From assembly GCA_963589785.1 (NCBI GenBank), contig CAVAMJ010000007.1, positions 1 to 64,000 on the forward strand: a stretch of 64,000 nucleotides of DNA. Direction: 5' to 3'. Below the pieces are notes generated by a model. The model was not told where the DNA came from, did not search any database, and saw only the letters and a program-made list of their open reading frames with translations. The stretch is from SIG603 sp963589785 (GTDB lineage Bacteria > Bacillota > Clostridia > Oscillospirales > Acutalibacteraceae). Below, in pieces: positions 16,588 to 24,380 of the stretch; position 1 is the first letter of the stretch; each line of letters starts with the position of its first letter. The translations under genes were made by a program, and so were the position numbers.

Positions 16588-17322
16588 TTACTCTATTCCA
16601 AGGATTTTCTCTGCTTTCTTGACTTCCTCCGCAGTCGGAGTCGGTGTGTCCTCAAGAGTATACTTTATGCCTAAGTTCTCCCACTTATAAATACCAAGGG
16701 TATGATAAGGAAGAATTTCGGTCTTTTCAACTGTTTTGAGGGTATCAAGAAAATCTTTAAGTTTGTGCAAACCTTCTTCGTCATCCGTAAGACCCGGGAC
16801 AAGAACGTGTCTTATCCACATTGCCTTATTATGGTCAGACAAATAGGTAGCGAGCTCCAAGATATTCTTATTGGTAGCTCCGGTCAGGCTCTTGTGCTTC
16901 TCATCATCAATCTCCTTGATGTCGAGAATAGTGAGATCTGTAACAGCCATAAGCTTATCAAACTCAGTGAGATACTCTGGGTCCATGCTGAAAGGGCCAC
17001 CGCTTGTATCGAGTGCGGTATGAATACCGTGCTGTTTAGCAAGCGTGAAGAGCTCTGTGACGAATTCCTTCTGAAGAAGTGCTTCGCCGCCGCTAACGGT
17101 GATACCGCCGTTGTTCTTCCAATATGGCTTGAATCGCATAAGCTTTTTAAGAAGCTCGGGCGCTGTCCATTCTTCACCGCCTGTCAGACGCCAGGAATCA
17201 GGATTGTGACAGAATCTGCAGCGGAATTTGCATCCCTGCAAAAATACTATACTCCTGACTCCGGGACCGTCGACAAGTCCGAAGCTTTCAATAGAATGTA
17301 AATAGCCTTTTAATTCACTCAT
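16588..17322 (-). CDS. pflA: Pyruvate formate-lyase activating enzyme
   Basis: A 244-residue radical SAM enzyme that installs the glycyl radical on PflB, using S-adenosylmethionine and a [4Fe-4S] cluster. The cluster motif is C-K-F-R-C-R-F-C (C-x3-C-x2-C), preceded by the family N terminus G-x-x-H-S-I-E-S-F-G-L-V-D-G-P-G-V-R. T-V-S-G-G-E-A-L-L-Q is the SAM-binding stretch. The ATG overlaps the last base of the pflB stop (TAATG), so translation is coupled to pflB. An upstream TTG at 17340 lies inside pflB and is less likely. Second gene of the pflBA operon. Confidence 0.96.
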   Translation of the reverse strand: MSELKGYLHSIESFGLVDGPGVRSIVFLQGCKFRCRFCHNPDSWRLTGGEEWTAPELLKKLMRFKPYWKNNGGITVSGGEALLQKEFVTELFTLAKQHGIHTALDTSGGPFSMDPEYLTEFDKLMAVTDLTILDIKEIDDEKHKSLTGATNKNILELATYLSDHNKAMWIRHVLVPGLTDDEEGLHKLKDFLDTLKTVEKTEILPYHTLGIYKWENLGIKYTLEDTPTPTAEEVKKAEKILGIE

Positions 17323-19598
17323 TAAAGTGTCTTGTGGCAAGTTCTAGCGATAACGTCGAGCTGCTGCTTCTTTGTAAGAGTGATGAATCTTACAGCGTAG
17401 CCGGAAACACGGATTGTGAAGTTCTGATACTCTTCCTTCTCCGGATGCTCCATAGCGTCGATGAGCTTCTCTGTACCGAAGACGTTAACATTGAGGTGAT
17501 GAGCGTCCTGGTTGAAGTAACCGTCGAGAACCTGTACGAGGTTAGCCTTTCTCTCCTCGAGATCGTGTCCGAGAGCGTCTGGGCTGATTGTCTGTGTGTT
17601 GGAAATTCCGTCAAGAGCGAGGTGATAAGGAACCTTAGCAACAGAGTTAAGTGAAGCAAGGAGACCGTTCTGCTCTGCACCGTAAGATGGGGATGCACCA
17701 GGAGCGAATGGTGTGAATGCCTTTCTTCCGTCAGGTGTAGCACCTGTAGCCTCACCGTAAACAACGTTAGATGTGATTGTGAGAATGGATGTGCTTGGGT
17801 TAGAATCACGATATGTGTGTCTCTTCTTAACCTTATCAAGGAATGTTCTTAAGAGCCATGTAGCAATCTCATCAGCTCTCTCGTCATCGTTACCGTATCT
17901 TGGGAAGTCACCCTCGATCTCGAAGTCCTTAGTGATGCCCTCTTCGTCACGGATGATCTTAACCTTAGCGTACTTGATAGCGCTTAAGGAGTCAACAACG
18001 TGTGAGAAACCGCAGATACCAGTTGCGAATGAACGCTCGCAATCGGAATCGATGAGAGCCATCTCAGCAGCCTCATAGTAGTACTTATCGTGCATGTAGT
18101 GAATGAGGTTGAGAACGTTTACATAAACGTCTGCGAGCCAATCCATCCACCAGTCGAACTTCTCCATGACCTCGTCGTAATCAGCATACTCGCTTGTGAT
18201 TCTCTCCATCTTCGGGCCGCACTGAATTCTGTGCTTCTCGTCGAAACCGCCGTTGAAAGCGTAGAGAAGAGTCTTAGCAAGGTTTGCTCTAGCACCGAAG
18301 AGCTGGATCTCCTTACCTGTCTTTGTTGCGGAAACGCAGCAGCAGATGGAGTAATCGTCGCCCCACTCAGGCTTCATGACGTCGTCGTTCTCATACTGGA
18401 TTGAGCTTGTTGTAACAGAGATCTGAGCAGCATACTTCTTGAATGCCTCAGGAAGTCTCTCTGTGTAAAGAACTGTGAGGTTCGGCTCCGGAGCAGGACC
18501 CATGTTCTCGAGTGTGTGGAGGAAACGGAAGTCGTTCTTTGTGACCATGTTTCTGCCGTCGAGGCCTGTACCACCAACTACGAGTGTAACCCATGTAGGG
18601 TCGCCGGAGAAGAGAGCGTTGTACTCAGGAATACGAGCAAACTTAACCATACGGAACTTCATTGTGAGATGGTCGATGAGCTCCTGTGCTTCCTTCTCTG
18701 TGAGGATTCCTCTGTCGAGGTCTCTCTGAATGTAAATATCGAGGAATGTGGAGATTCTACCGATGCTCATAGCTGCGCCGTTCTGAGTCTTAACAGCTGC
18801 GAGGTAACCGAAGTAAACCCACTGAATAGCTTCCTTAGCGTTCTTAGCAGGAACGGAGATGTCATAGCCGTAAGAAGCAGCCATCTTCTTCATGCCCTCG
18901 AGAGCCTTGATCTGCTCTGCAACTTCTTCTCTGAGGCGGATAACCTCATCATACATGTTGCCGCAGCCAGCTCTTGTCTTCTCGATCTTCTTCTCTTTGA
19001 TGAGTCTGTCGATACCGTAAAGAGCAACTCTTCTGTAGTCACCGACGATTCTTCCTCTACCGTATGTATCCGGAAGACCTGTAACAACGTGAGTCTTTCT
19101 TGCTACACGCATCTGATGTGTGTAAGTATCGAAAACTGCATCGTTATGTGTCTTCATGTACTGTGTGAAGATCTTCTTGAGCTCCGGGTCAACCTCATAG
19201 CCATACTTCTCAGCAGCCTGGATAGCCATTCTGATACCGCCGTAAGGCATGAAAGCTCTCTTAAGAGGCTTATCTGTCTGGAGACCTACGATCTGCTCGA
19301 GATCCTTCATATCTTCGTCAATATAACCTGCGCCGTAAGAGGTAAGTCCGGAAACGACCTTTGTCTCGCACTCGAGAACGCCGCCTCTCTTATACTCTTC
19401 CTTCTGAAGCTCTACAACCTTGTTCCAGAGCTTCTGTGTGGACTCTGACGGTCCCTCAAGGAAGGACTCATCACCATAGTATGGTGTGTAGTTCTTCTGA
19501 ATGAAGTCTCTTACGTTGACTTCCTCTTTCCACATGTTTCCCTTGAAACCGTCCCAAGCGCCATAGCTTTCCCATGCGCCCATTTCAAATGTTGGCAT
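17322..19598 (-). CDS. pflB: Formate C-acetyltransferase (pyruvate formate-lyase)
   Basis: A 758-residue glycyl radical enzyme that converts pyruvate and CoA to acetyl-CoA and formate. The radical residue is Gly733 in R-V-S-G-Y-A-V-R-F near the C terminus. The active-site cysteine pair lies in Y-S-I-C-C-C-V-S-A-T, with a third Cys adjacent; only two are needed. Codon use is extremely biased, pointing to a very abundant protein. The ATG at 19598 follows GAGGTTACATTTA. It has a consensus promoter about 120 bases upstream and forms the pflBA operon. The upstream region holds long inverted repeats that may be operator sites. Confidence 0.97.
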   Translation of the reverse strand: MPTFEMGAWESYGAWDGFKGNMWKEEVNVRDFIQKNYTPYYGDESFLEGPSESTQKLWNKVVELQKEEYKRGGVLECETKVVSGLTSYGAGYIDEDMKDLEQIVGLQTDKPLKRAFMPYGGIRMAIQAAEKYGYEVDPELKKIFTQYMKTHNDAVFDTYTHQMRVARKTHVVTGLPDTYGRGRIVGDYRRVALYGIDRLIKEKKIEKTRAGCGNMYDEVIRLREEVAEQIKALEGMKKMAASYGYDISVPAKNAKEAIQWVYFGYLAAVKTQNGAAMSIGRISTFLDIYIQRDLDRGILTEKEAQELIDHLTMKFRMVKFARIPEYNALFSGDPTWVTLVVGGTGLDGRNMVTKNDFRFLHTLENMGPAPEPNLTVLYTERLPEAFKKYAAQISVTTSSIQYENDDVMKPEWGDDYSICCCVSATKTGKEIQLFGARANLAKTLLYAFNGGFDEKHRIQCGPKMERITSEYADYDEVMEKFDWWMDWLADVYVNVLNLIHYMHDKYYYEAAEMALIDSDCERSFATGICGFSHVVDSLSAIKYAKVKIIRDEEGITKDFEIEGDFPRYGNDDERADEIATWLLRTFLDKVKKRHTYRDSNPSTSILTITSNVVYGEATGATPDGRKAFTPFAPGASPSYGAEQNGLLASLNSVAKVPYHLALDGISNTQTISPDALGHDLEERKANLVQVLDGYFNQDAHHLNVNVFGTEKLIDAMEHPEKEEYQNFTIRVSGYAVRFITLTKKQQLDVIARTCHKTL

Positions 19599-19715
19599 TA
19601 AATGTAACCTCCTCGGTTTTTAATTATAATAAATACACTTATAAAATTTTGTATCCGATTTGAGCCGAAATCTTGGAATTTTTACCGATTTTCGCCTCTC
19701 GTCTTTTACGGCTAT

Positions 19716-19744
19716 ATTATACTCTATCTTGTTTTGTTTGTAAA
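19716..19744 (-). promoter_or_regulatory. Promoter of pflBA with overlapping palindrome
   Basis: Minus strand TTTACA (19744-19739), 17-bp spacer, TATAAT (19721-19716). The -35 box lies within TTGTTTACAAACAA, a near-palindrome with TTGTTT/AAACAA arms, which could be a redox-regulator site. It does not match the spacing of a classical Rex box. The leader is about 110 bases. Confidence 0.7.
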
Positions 19745-19821
19745 CAACCAATACACTCAATTCTGCGAATTTTTTAAAAAGTTTTGTGGTATTTTTGCAT
19801 AATTTCGGTCTGTTTTTATCT

Positions 19822-19857
19822 ATATCTTGTGTATACTGTCTATTGTATACAAGATAT
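19822..19857. repeat. Long inverted repeat upstream of pflB promoter
   Basis: Arms ATATCTTGT(G)TATAC and GTATACAAGATAT, 14 versus 13 bases with one extra G in the left arm, separated by TGTCTATT. It lies about 80 bp upstream of the -35 box. A second perfect palindrome GATATTCAATATC follows at 19869-19881. There is no T-run, so a protein-binding site is likelier than a terminator. Confidence 0.6.
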
Positions 19858-20030
19858 TCCCTTGTATTGATATTCAATATCTATAATATCGAACGATTGC
19901 TTTGCTGCGCTTTTAAAAATTATTTTTGAAGCCCTAACACTATATTATGTGTACCTAAATTTCCTTTGATTTTTGTCATCTATAACAAACAGCTTGTATC
20001 TGATTCATTATATATTTCTTCCGCTAAACA

Positions 20031-20068
20031 AAACCAGCAGTGACAAAATTCTGCCACTGCTGGTTTTT
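20031..20068 (-). terminator. Intrinsic terminator after second MATE gene
   Basis: Minus strand stem AAACCAGCAGTG / CACTGCTGGTTT (12 bp) around a 12-base loop, followed by TGTTTAG. It separates the MATE gene from the pfl control region. Confidence 0.85.
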
Positions 20069-20071
20069 CAA

Positions 20072-21427
20072 TTAATTATCTATGTGTACCGTATGAATTT
20101 TGTTCGTTTCTTTGTGAAGAACATAAATCGTTGTAGGAACAATATACAAACATGCCGCAATCCATGCCGCCTGATCTGCAAAGCAAATTGCCGTGAATCC
20201 ATATGTGCCGACAAAGCCAAGGCTTACGATAGTTCTTGCTATCATCTCCATAACTCCTGAGAAAACGGATCTTGCCGAATGGCCCAAGCCTTGAGTTACC
20301 ATTCGTGTGACATTGAGGATACCGAGCAGCCAGTAGAAGAAGCCGAGGTATCTAAGGTATCTTGCAGATGCATCAAGAACGTCAACCGCAGTCTTCTTGA
20401 CGAAAATAAGCGTGAGAGTTCTGCCGAAGCATACGAGAATCAGACCGGCAAATGCGCCGTAAGCAACTCCGACTGCAACTGCCTCGATAAGACCCTTTTT
20501 AATTCTTTCAGGCTGCTTTGCACCTAAGTTTTGACTGCAAAATACCGAAGCAGCTGTTGCAATAGCATCAAATGGGCACATAGCAAACTGCTTGATTCTC
20601 ATTGATGCCGTAAACGCAGAAACATAAACGCTTCCAAGACCGTTGTTAGCAGACTGCATTACCATGCTTCCGATTGCGGTGATTGAGAACTGAAGACCTG
20701 TCGGAATGCCCATGAGCAAAAGCTGACGTACGGTCTCTTTCTTCATGCGGCAGTCCTCTTTCTTAAGCCAGAGAAGCTCCATTTTTTTGATTATCACGAA
20801 CAGACAGCAAATTCCGCTGATACCCTGTGAAACGATTGTTGCAATTGCCGCACCTGCACAGCCCCACTTGAGAACAATAATGCAGAATAAATCGAGGATG
20901 ATATTGAGTATCGCCGAAAAAGCAAGGAAGATAAACGGTGTTCTGCTGTCACCTACACTTCTTAAAATTCCGGAGAGGAAATTATAAAGCAAAGTGAACG
21001 GTATACCTATAAAGATTATGAGAATGTAAATATAAGTATCATCGTAGATATTTTCAGGGACAGACAGAACGTGCAAAATCTGATTGCAGAGAATCACACA
21101 GGCTGTTGTTACAACCACCGCAATAATCGCCGTGATAACCGCACCGTCAAAGATATAATTTCTCATTGTGTCACGGTCGCCCGCACCGAAGTATCTTGCC
21201 ACAGGAACCGCAAATCCCGTACAGCAGCCCATGCAGAAGCCAAGCACGAGAAACTGCACACTGCTTGTCGCACCGACGCTTGCGAGAGCATCTGCACCTA
21301 AAAACTGACCTACTATCGCCGCATCGATGATATTGTAGGTCTGCTGTAAAAGATTACCGAACAGAAGCGGCAGTGCAAAATGCACCATAAGCTTCAAGGG
21401 ATTTCCCTTTGCCATTGAAGTAAACAT
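20072..21427 (-). CDS. MATE family efflux transporter
   Basis: A 451-residue inner-membrane protein with about 12 hydrophobic segments. It begins M-A-K-G-N-P-L-K-L-M-V-H-F-A-L-P-L-L-F-G-N, the usual MATE entry, followed by Q-Q-T-Y-N-I-I-D-A-A-I-V-G-Q-F-L-G. It belongs to the same broad subgroup as the gene at 4534-5922 but is clearly distinct in sequence. ATG 21427 follows AAAGAGGAATATT. It has its own terminator at 20031. Substrate unknown. Confidence 0.9.
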   Translation of the reverse strand: MFTSMAKGNPLKLMVHFALPLLFGNLLQQTYNIIDAAIVGQFLGADALASVGATSSVQFLVLGFCMGCCTGFAVPVARYFGAGDRDTMRNYIFDGAVITAIIAVVVTTACVILCNQILHVLSVPENIYDDTYIYILIIFIGIPFTLLYNFLSGILRSVGDSRTPFIFLAFSAILNIILDLFCIIVLKWGCAGAAIATIVSQGISGICCLFVIIKKMELLWLKKEDCRMKKETVRQLLLMGIPTGLQFSITAIGSMVMQSANNGLGSVYVSAFTASMRIKQFAMCPFDAIATAASVFCSQNLGAKQPERIKKGLIEAVAVGVAYGAFAGLILVCFGRTLTLIFVKKTAVDVLDASARYLRYLGFFYWLLGILNVTRMVTQGLGHSARSVFSGVMEMIARTIVSLGFVGTYGFTAICFADQAAWIAACLYIVPTTIYVLHKETNKIHTVHIDN

Positions 21428-21487
21428 CTTTAATATTCCTCTTTCCTACTCATTACATATATACAAACCAAAATTTATTTAAACGCA

Positions 21488-21529
21488 GAAGTTCCCTCGC
21501 ACAAAGTCGGCGAGGGCTCTTCTTTTTTT
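21488..21529 (+). terminator. Terminator-like hairpin pointing to the plus strand
   Basis: Stem GAAG-TT-CCCTCGC / GCGAGGG-CT-CTTC (21488-21500 with 21510-21522), followed by seven T on the plus strand. No plus-strand gene is present upstream. In the minus direction the stem lacks a T-run but could still end the transcript of the small protein gene. Confidence 0.55.
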
Positions 21530-21549
21530 AGTCGATATGTCCGCAAAAA

Positions 21550-21732
21550 TCACGGATTTTTCTTCTTTTTGTTGACGTGGATTTCAGGAATTGCCACATT
21601 ATCATAGGTTATCGGCTCATCCTTAGCCTTATCGTCCACCTCAATCTCTTCACCGGTATGAATTTCCGGCACAGCAAGATTATCTGTTACTACCTTGTAA
21701 TCCTTTAATTTGTTTTTGATGTTGGCAAACAT
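21550..21732 (-). CDS. 60-residue protein with duplicated D-N-x-A-x-P-E-I-H motif
   Basis: A short, charged, soluble-looking protein with a Lys-rich tail. It contains two copies of one motif, T-D-N-L-A-V-P-E-I-H and Y-D-N-V-A-I-P-E-I-H, about 29 residues apart. There is no signal peptide or membrane segment. The start ATG 21732 has a clear TGAGGATT ribosome binding site 8-9 bases upstream, which supports a real gene. It lies 59 bases downstream of gltS on the same strand, so it is probably the third gene of the TAXI-gltS operon. I do not recognise the family. A cytoplasmic accessory or regulatory role for the transporter is only a guess. Confidence 0.65.
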   Translation of the reverse strand: MFANIKNKLKDYKVVTDNLAVPEIHTGEEIEVDDKAKDEPITYDNVAIPEIHVNKKKKNP

Positions 21733-21791
21733 TTTAATTAATCCTCAAATAATAGTAGTGATTAGAAGTTTTTGTTACCCAAGTGTGAAAA

Positions 21792-22982
21792 TCACATGAA
21801 ATTAATAAAGCATGTTATGACTAAGCTGTTAAGGAAGTCAGCAAAAAGGCTTCCGACAAGCGGAACGAGAAGGTAAGCCTTAACGGAAGGAGCATACTTC
21901 TCGCAGATTGCCTGCATATTTGCCATAGCGTTTGGAGTTGCGCCCATACCGAATCCGCATACACCGGAACAAAGCACAGCCGCATCATAGTCACGACCCA
22001 TAACATTGAAAACAATGAAATTTGTGTAAATGTACATGAACACAACCTGACCCATGAGAAGCACAAGAAGCGGAAGTGCCAAGTCGGCTAATTGCCAAAG
22101 CTTGAGGGTTATCATCGCAATTCCAAGGAAAAGCGAAAGGCTTATGCCGCCGATGTCGTTGATTTCGCCCATGTAAATCGTGAACTTACCGGAGAACTCT
22201 CCGATATTTCTGATGAAAGCCGCCGCAATCATCGCACCGATATAAATCGGGAATGTCATTCCTGTTTTTGAAAGGAAATAAGAGACTATTGTGCCGATAC
22301 CGATAGCGATAATAAGCTGGAATACCGCACTCGGATACATGCTTGTATGTCTCTCATGCTTTTTCTCGTCCTCGACAAGAAGAGTGTCATCCTCCTGAAC
22401 AGCTGTTGTGAGGAGATTTTTCTTCTCAATCAAGCGCTTTGCGATAGGGCCGCCCATCATACTGCCTGAGACAAGTCCGAAGGTTGCGCCCGCCGTACAA
22501 AGTGTACTTGCTCCGACTATGCCGAAGTCCTCGAGAACGGGACCGAATGCGCCGGCTGTACCGTGTCCGCCGACCATTGGAATCGAACCCGTGCAAAGTC
22601 CGATAAGCGGGCTAATACCGAGCACCTTAGCAAGACCGACCGCAAGGAAATTCTGAGCGCATATCAAAACAAATACAAGCCCCAAAAAGACTATTAGCGA
22701 TTTTCCGCCGCTTTTGAGAACCTTTAGGTTTGCCTGAAATCCGACAGACGTAAAGAAGAATACCATGCAAACTTCTTTAAGGATATCGTCAAACGAAAAC
22801 TCGGCAATTCCCGTAGCGTAGAAGATACAGGTGAATATCGCAAACAGTACGCCGCCGACAACAGGAGACGGAATGCAGAACTTATCTAAAATCTTGAGTT
22901 TCTTTTTCAGAAAGCTGCCGATAATAAGTACAACAACCGCAACAGCCATAGTCTGATACATATCGAGTTCTATCTTTATCAT
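21792..22982 (-). CDS. gltS: Sodium/glutamate symporter
   Basis: A 396-residue inner-membrane protein of the GltS (ESS) family, which normally imports glutamate with Na+. Matching stretches include G-G-H-G-T-A-G-A-F-G-P, G-V-C-G-F-G-M-G-A-T-P-N-A-M-A-N-M, and the two-fold repeat with re-entrant loops. The ATG shares its A with the TGA stop of the upstream TAXI binding protein gene (TGATG), so the two are translated as a coupled pair. GltS proteins usually work alone, so the partner is unusual. A central hydrophilic loop (about 195-215) is charged. Confidence 0.92.
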   Translation of the reverse strand: MIKIELDMYQTMAVAVVVLIIGSFLKKKLKILDKFCIPSPVVGGVLFAIFTCIFYATGIAEFSFDDILKEVCMVFFFTSVGFQANLKVLKSGGKSLIVFLGLVFVLICAQNFLAVGLAKVLGISPLIGLCTGSIPMVGGHGTAGAFGPVLEDFGIVGASTLCTAGATFGLVSGSMMGGPIAKRLIEKKNLLTTAVQEDDTLLVEDEKKHERHTSMYPSAVFQLIIAIGIGTIVSYFLSKTGMTFPIYIGAMIAAAFIRNIGEFSGKFTIYMGEINDIGGISLSLFLGIAMITLKLWQLADLALPLLVLLMGQVVFMYIYTNFIVFNVMGRDYDAAVLCSGVCGFGMGATPNAMANMQAICEKYAPSVKAYLLVPLVGSLFADFLNSLVITCFINFM

Positions 22983-23953
22983 CAGTCATCACTTCCCTTC
23001 TCATTTACGCTCACGCCTAATGACTCGTAGTACTTAGCGGCACCGTCATGGAACGGAATTGTAATTCCCTCGGTAGCTGAGTTTACATCAATGTCAATAT
23101 TAAGCGGCAATGAATACTGAAGCTTCTGACTGTTTTCAAAGAGAACCCTTGTTACTTCCTCTACGGTATCGGAGCTTACCTTGTTGCTTGCCAAAAGAAC
23201 AGCCTTAACGCCGACCGTTGTTACAGCCTCGTCCTGTCCCTGATATGTTCCCGCCGGAATTTCAAGCTTTGTGTAGAACTTATATCCTTGCATAAGCTTA
23301 TCGATAATCTTAGTGTCAAGGCTCAAAAGCTTTATATCACACTGCTTAGAAAGCTCGTCGATAACCGTGGTCTGAACACCCGCAGTACAGAAAATCGCAT
23401 CTATCTCATCATTCTGAAGAGCAATCGCCGCATCGGAATAATCATAGTTTGCGGTTTCAACTAAATTATCGTTAAGTCCGTAAACGGAAAGTATCTGCAA
23501 AGCGTTCTGCTCTGTGCCGGACTCGCTCTCGCCTAAGCTTACTCGCTTTCCCTGGAGATCGTCCACCGACTCAATGCCCGAATCTGCCTTTACAACAATC
23601 TGGCAAGCCTCTGTGTAAAGTGCAGCAACGGCACTGAAGCCGCTGTAACCGTTGTCGGCATAAGAGCCTTCTCCGAAGTAAGCATCGTTTATCATATCAG
23701 CCTGAGCAATTGCAAACTGGATGTAGTCCTCAGAAATCAATCTAAGGTTTGCCGCTGATCCCGCGGTTGTCTTAACCTCAAGCTCGTATTTGCTGTCGTC
23801 TGTGTTCATGATGTTAGCAAGGGAATCGCCGAACTCATGGTAGCCGCCGCCAAGTCCCGCCGCACCTAACTTAATCTTTTCACTGCTGCTGCAGCCTGTA
23901 AAGGTTAGCAGAAGAAGCAGGGAACTTAAGATAAATGCTGAAATTTTCTTCAC
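22982..23953 (-). CDS. TAXI family substrate-binding lipoprotein
   Basis: A 323-residue predicted lipoprotein: a hydrophobic signal followed by T-F-T-G-C, with lipidated Cys21. The mature part has the TAXI family pattern (L-G-A-A-G-L-G-G-G-Y-H-E-F-G near the start, then E-V-K-T-T-A-G-S-A-A-N-L-R-L-I). TAXI proteins are binding proteins of TRAP transporters. Here no TRAP membrane subunit exists; gltS follows with a one-base overlap. The start GTG 23953 lies 5 bases after GAGAGGTGG; the earlier GTG 23962 lies inside that site. The likely ligand is glutamate or a related dicarboxylate (inference from gltS). Confidence 0.87.
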   Translation of the reverse strand: MKKISAFILSSLLLLLTFTGCSSSEKIKLGAAGLGGGYHEFGDSLANIMNTDDSKYELEVKTTAGSAANLRLISEDYIQFAIAQADMINDAYFGEGSYADNGYSGFSAVAALYTEACQIVVKADSGIESVDDLQGKRVSLGESESGTEQNALQILSVYGLNDNLVETANYDYSDAAIALQNDEIDAIFCTAGVQTTVIDELSKQCDIKLLSLDTKIIDKLMQGYKFYTKLEIPAGTYQGQDEAVTTVGVKAVLLASNKVSSDTVEEVTRVLFENSQKLQYSLPLNIDIDVNSATEGITIPFHDGAAKYYESLGVSVNEKGSDD

Positions 23954-24181
23954 ATTTACCACCTCTCAATTTCTTTTCTTTATTGTGAAAAGTATTCTAC
24001 CACAAAGACAGGTGTTTTGTACAGACGAACAGAACAAAAATATTTTTATTCTAAAACCCAATGTAATGTAAACTTCAGCTTTATCGTTTAGGCTTTGATT
24101 TCCTTTTTATAGTGTCATAGCATAATACGGTAACAAAACAAAAATCGAGCATCGAAAAGCTTAACTTCCGAATACTCGATT

Positions 24182-24268
24182 TGGTGCAGGTAACAGGACT
24201 TGAACCTGCATGAAATTGCTTTCATATGGACCTGAACCATACGCGTCTGCCAATTCCGCCATACCTGC
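24182..24268 (-). tRNA. tRNA-Leu (anticodon CAG)
   Basis: An 87-base class II tRNA with encoded CCA. Acceptor arm GCAGGTA / TACCTGC, anticodon stem TATGG / CCATA with loop TTCAGGT, a variable arm TGAAAGCAATTTCA, and T-loop GTTCAAGTC. The anticodon CAG (bases 24232-24234 on the complementary strand) decodes CUG. It stands alone between the TAXI-gltS operon and the ABC exporter. Confidence 0.95.
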
Positions 24269-24348
24269 ATATTAAATATATGTATCTGTTACAGTAGTTA
24301 ATTTTATCAATTTCACGCCAAAAAGTCAAGAGCTATTTATCAAAATAA

Positions 24349-24374
24349 GGCGAAGCACTTTCTTGTACTTCGCC
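24349..24374 (-). terminator. Intrinsic terminator after ABC permease gene
   Basis: Minus strand 10-bp stem GGCGAAGTAC / GTGCTTCGCC with one wobble, 6-base loop, followed by TTATTTTG. Confidence 0.85.
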
Positions 24375-24380
24375 CTAATT

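Larger units (their letters stand above)
19599..20030 (-). other. Long AT-rich control region of pflBA
   Basis: No gene is seen in these 430 bases; an open frame at 19620-19877 has neither ribosome binding site nor protein-like content. Besides the promoter there are two inverted repeats, at 19822-19857 and 19869-19881. The remainder is AT-rich without recognisable motifs. Confidence 0.5.

Noticed and set aside
18516..19448. 310-residue open frame opposite pflB
   Set aside because: It lies wholly antisense to a highly expressed gene with strong codon bias, has no ribosome binding site, and its content mirrors the pflB codons.
19739..19752. Rex operator at the pflB promoter
   Set aside because: TTGTTT/AAACAA arms are present but their spacing (2 bp) does not fit the usual Rex box; kept only as an unnamed palindrome.
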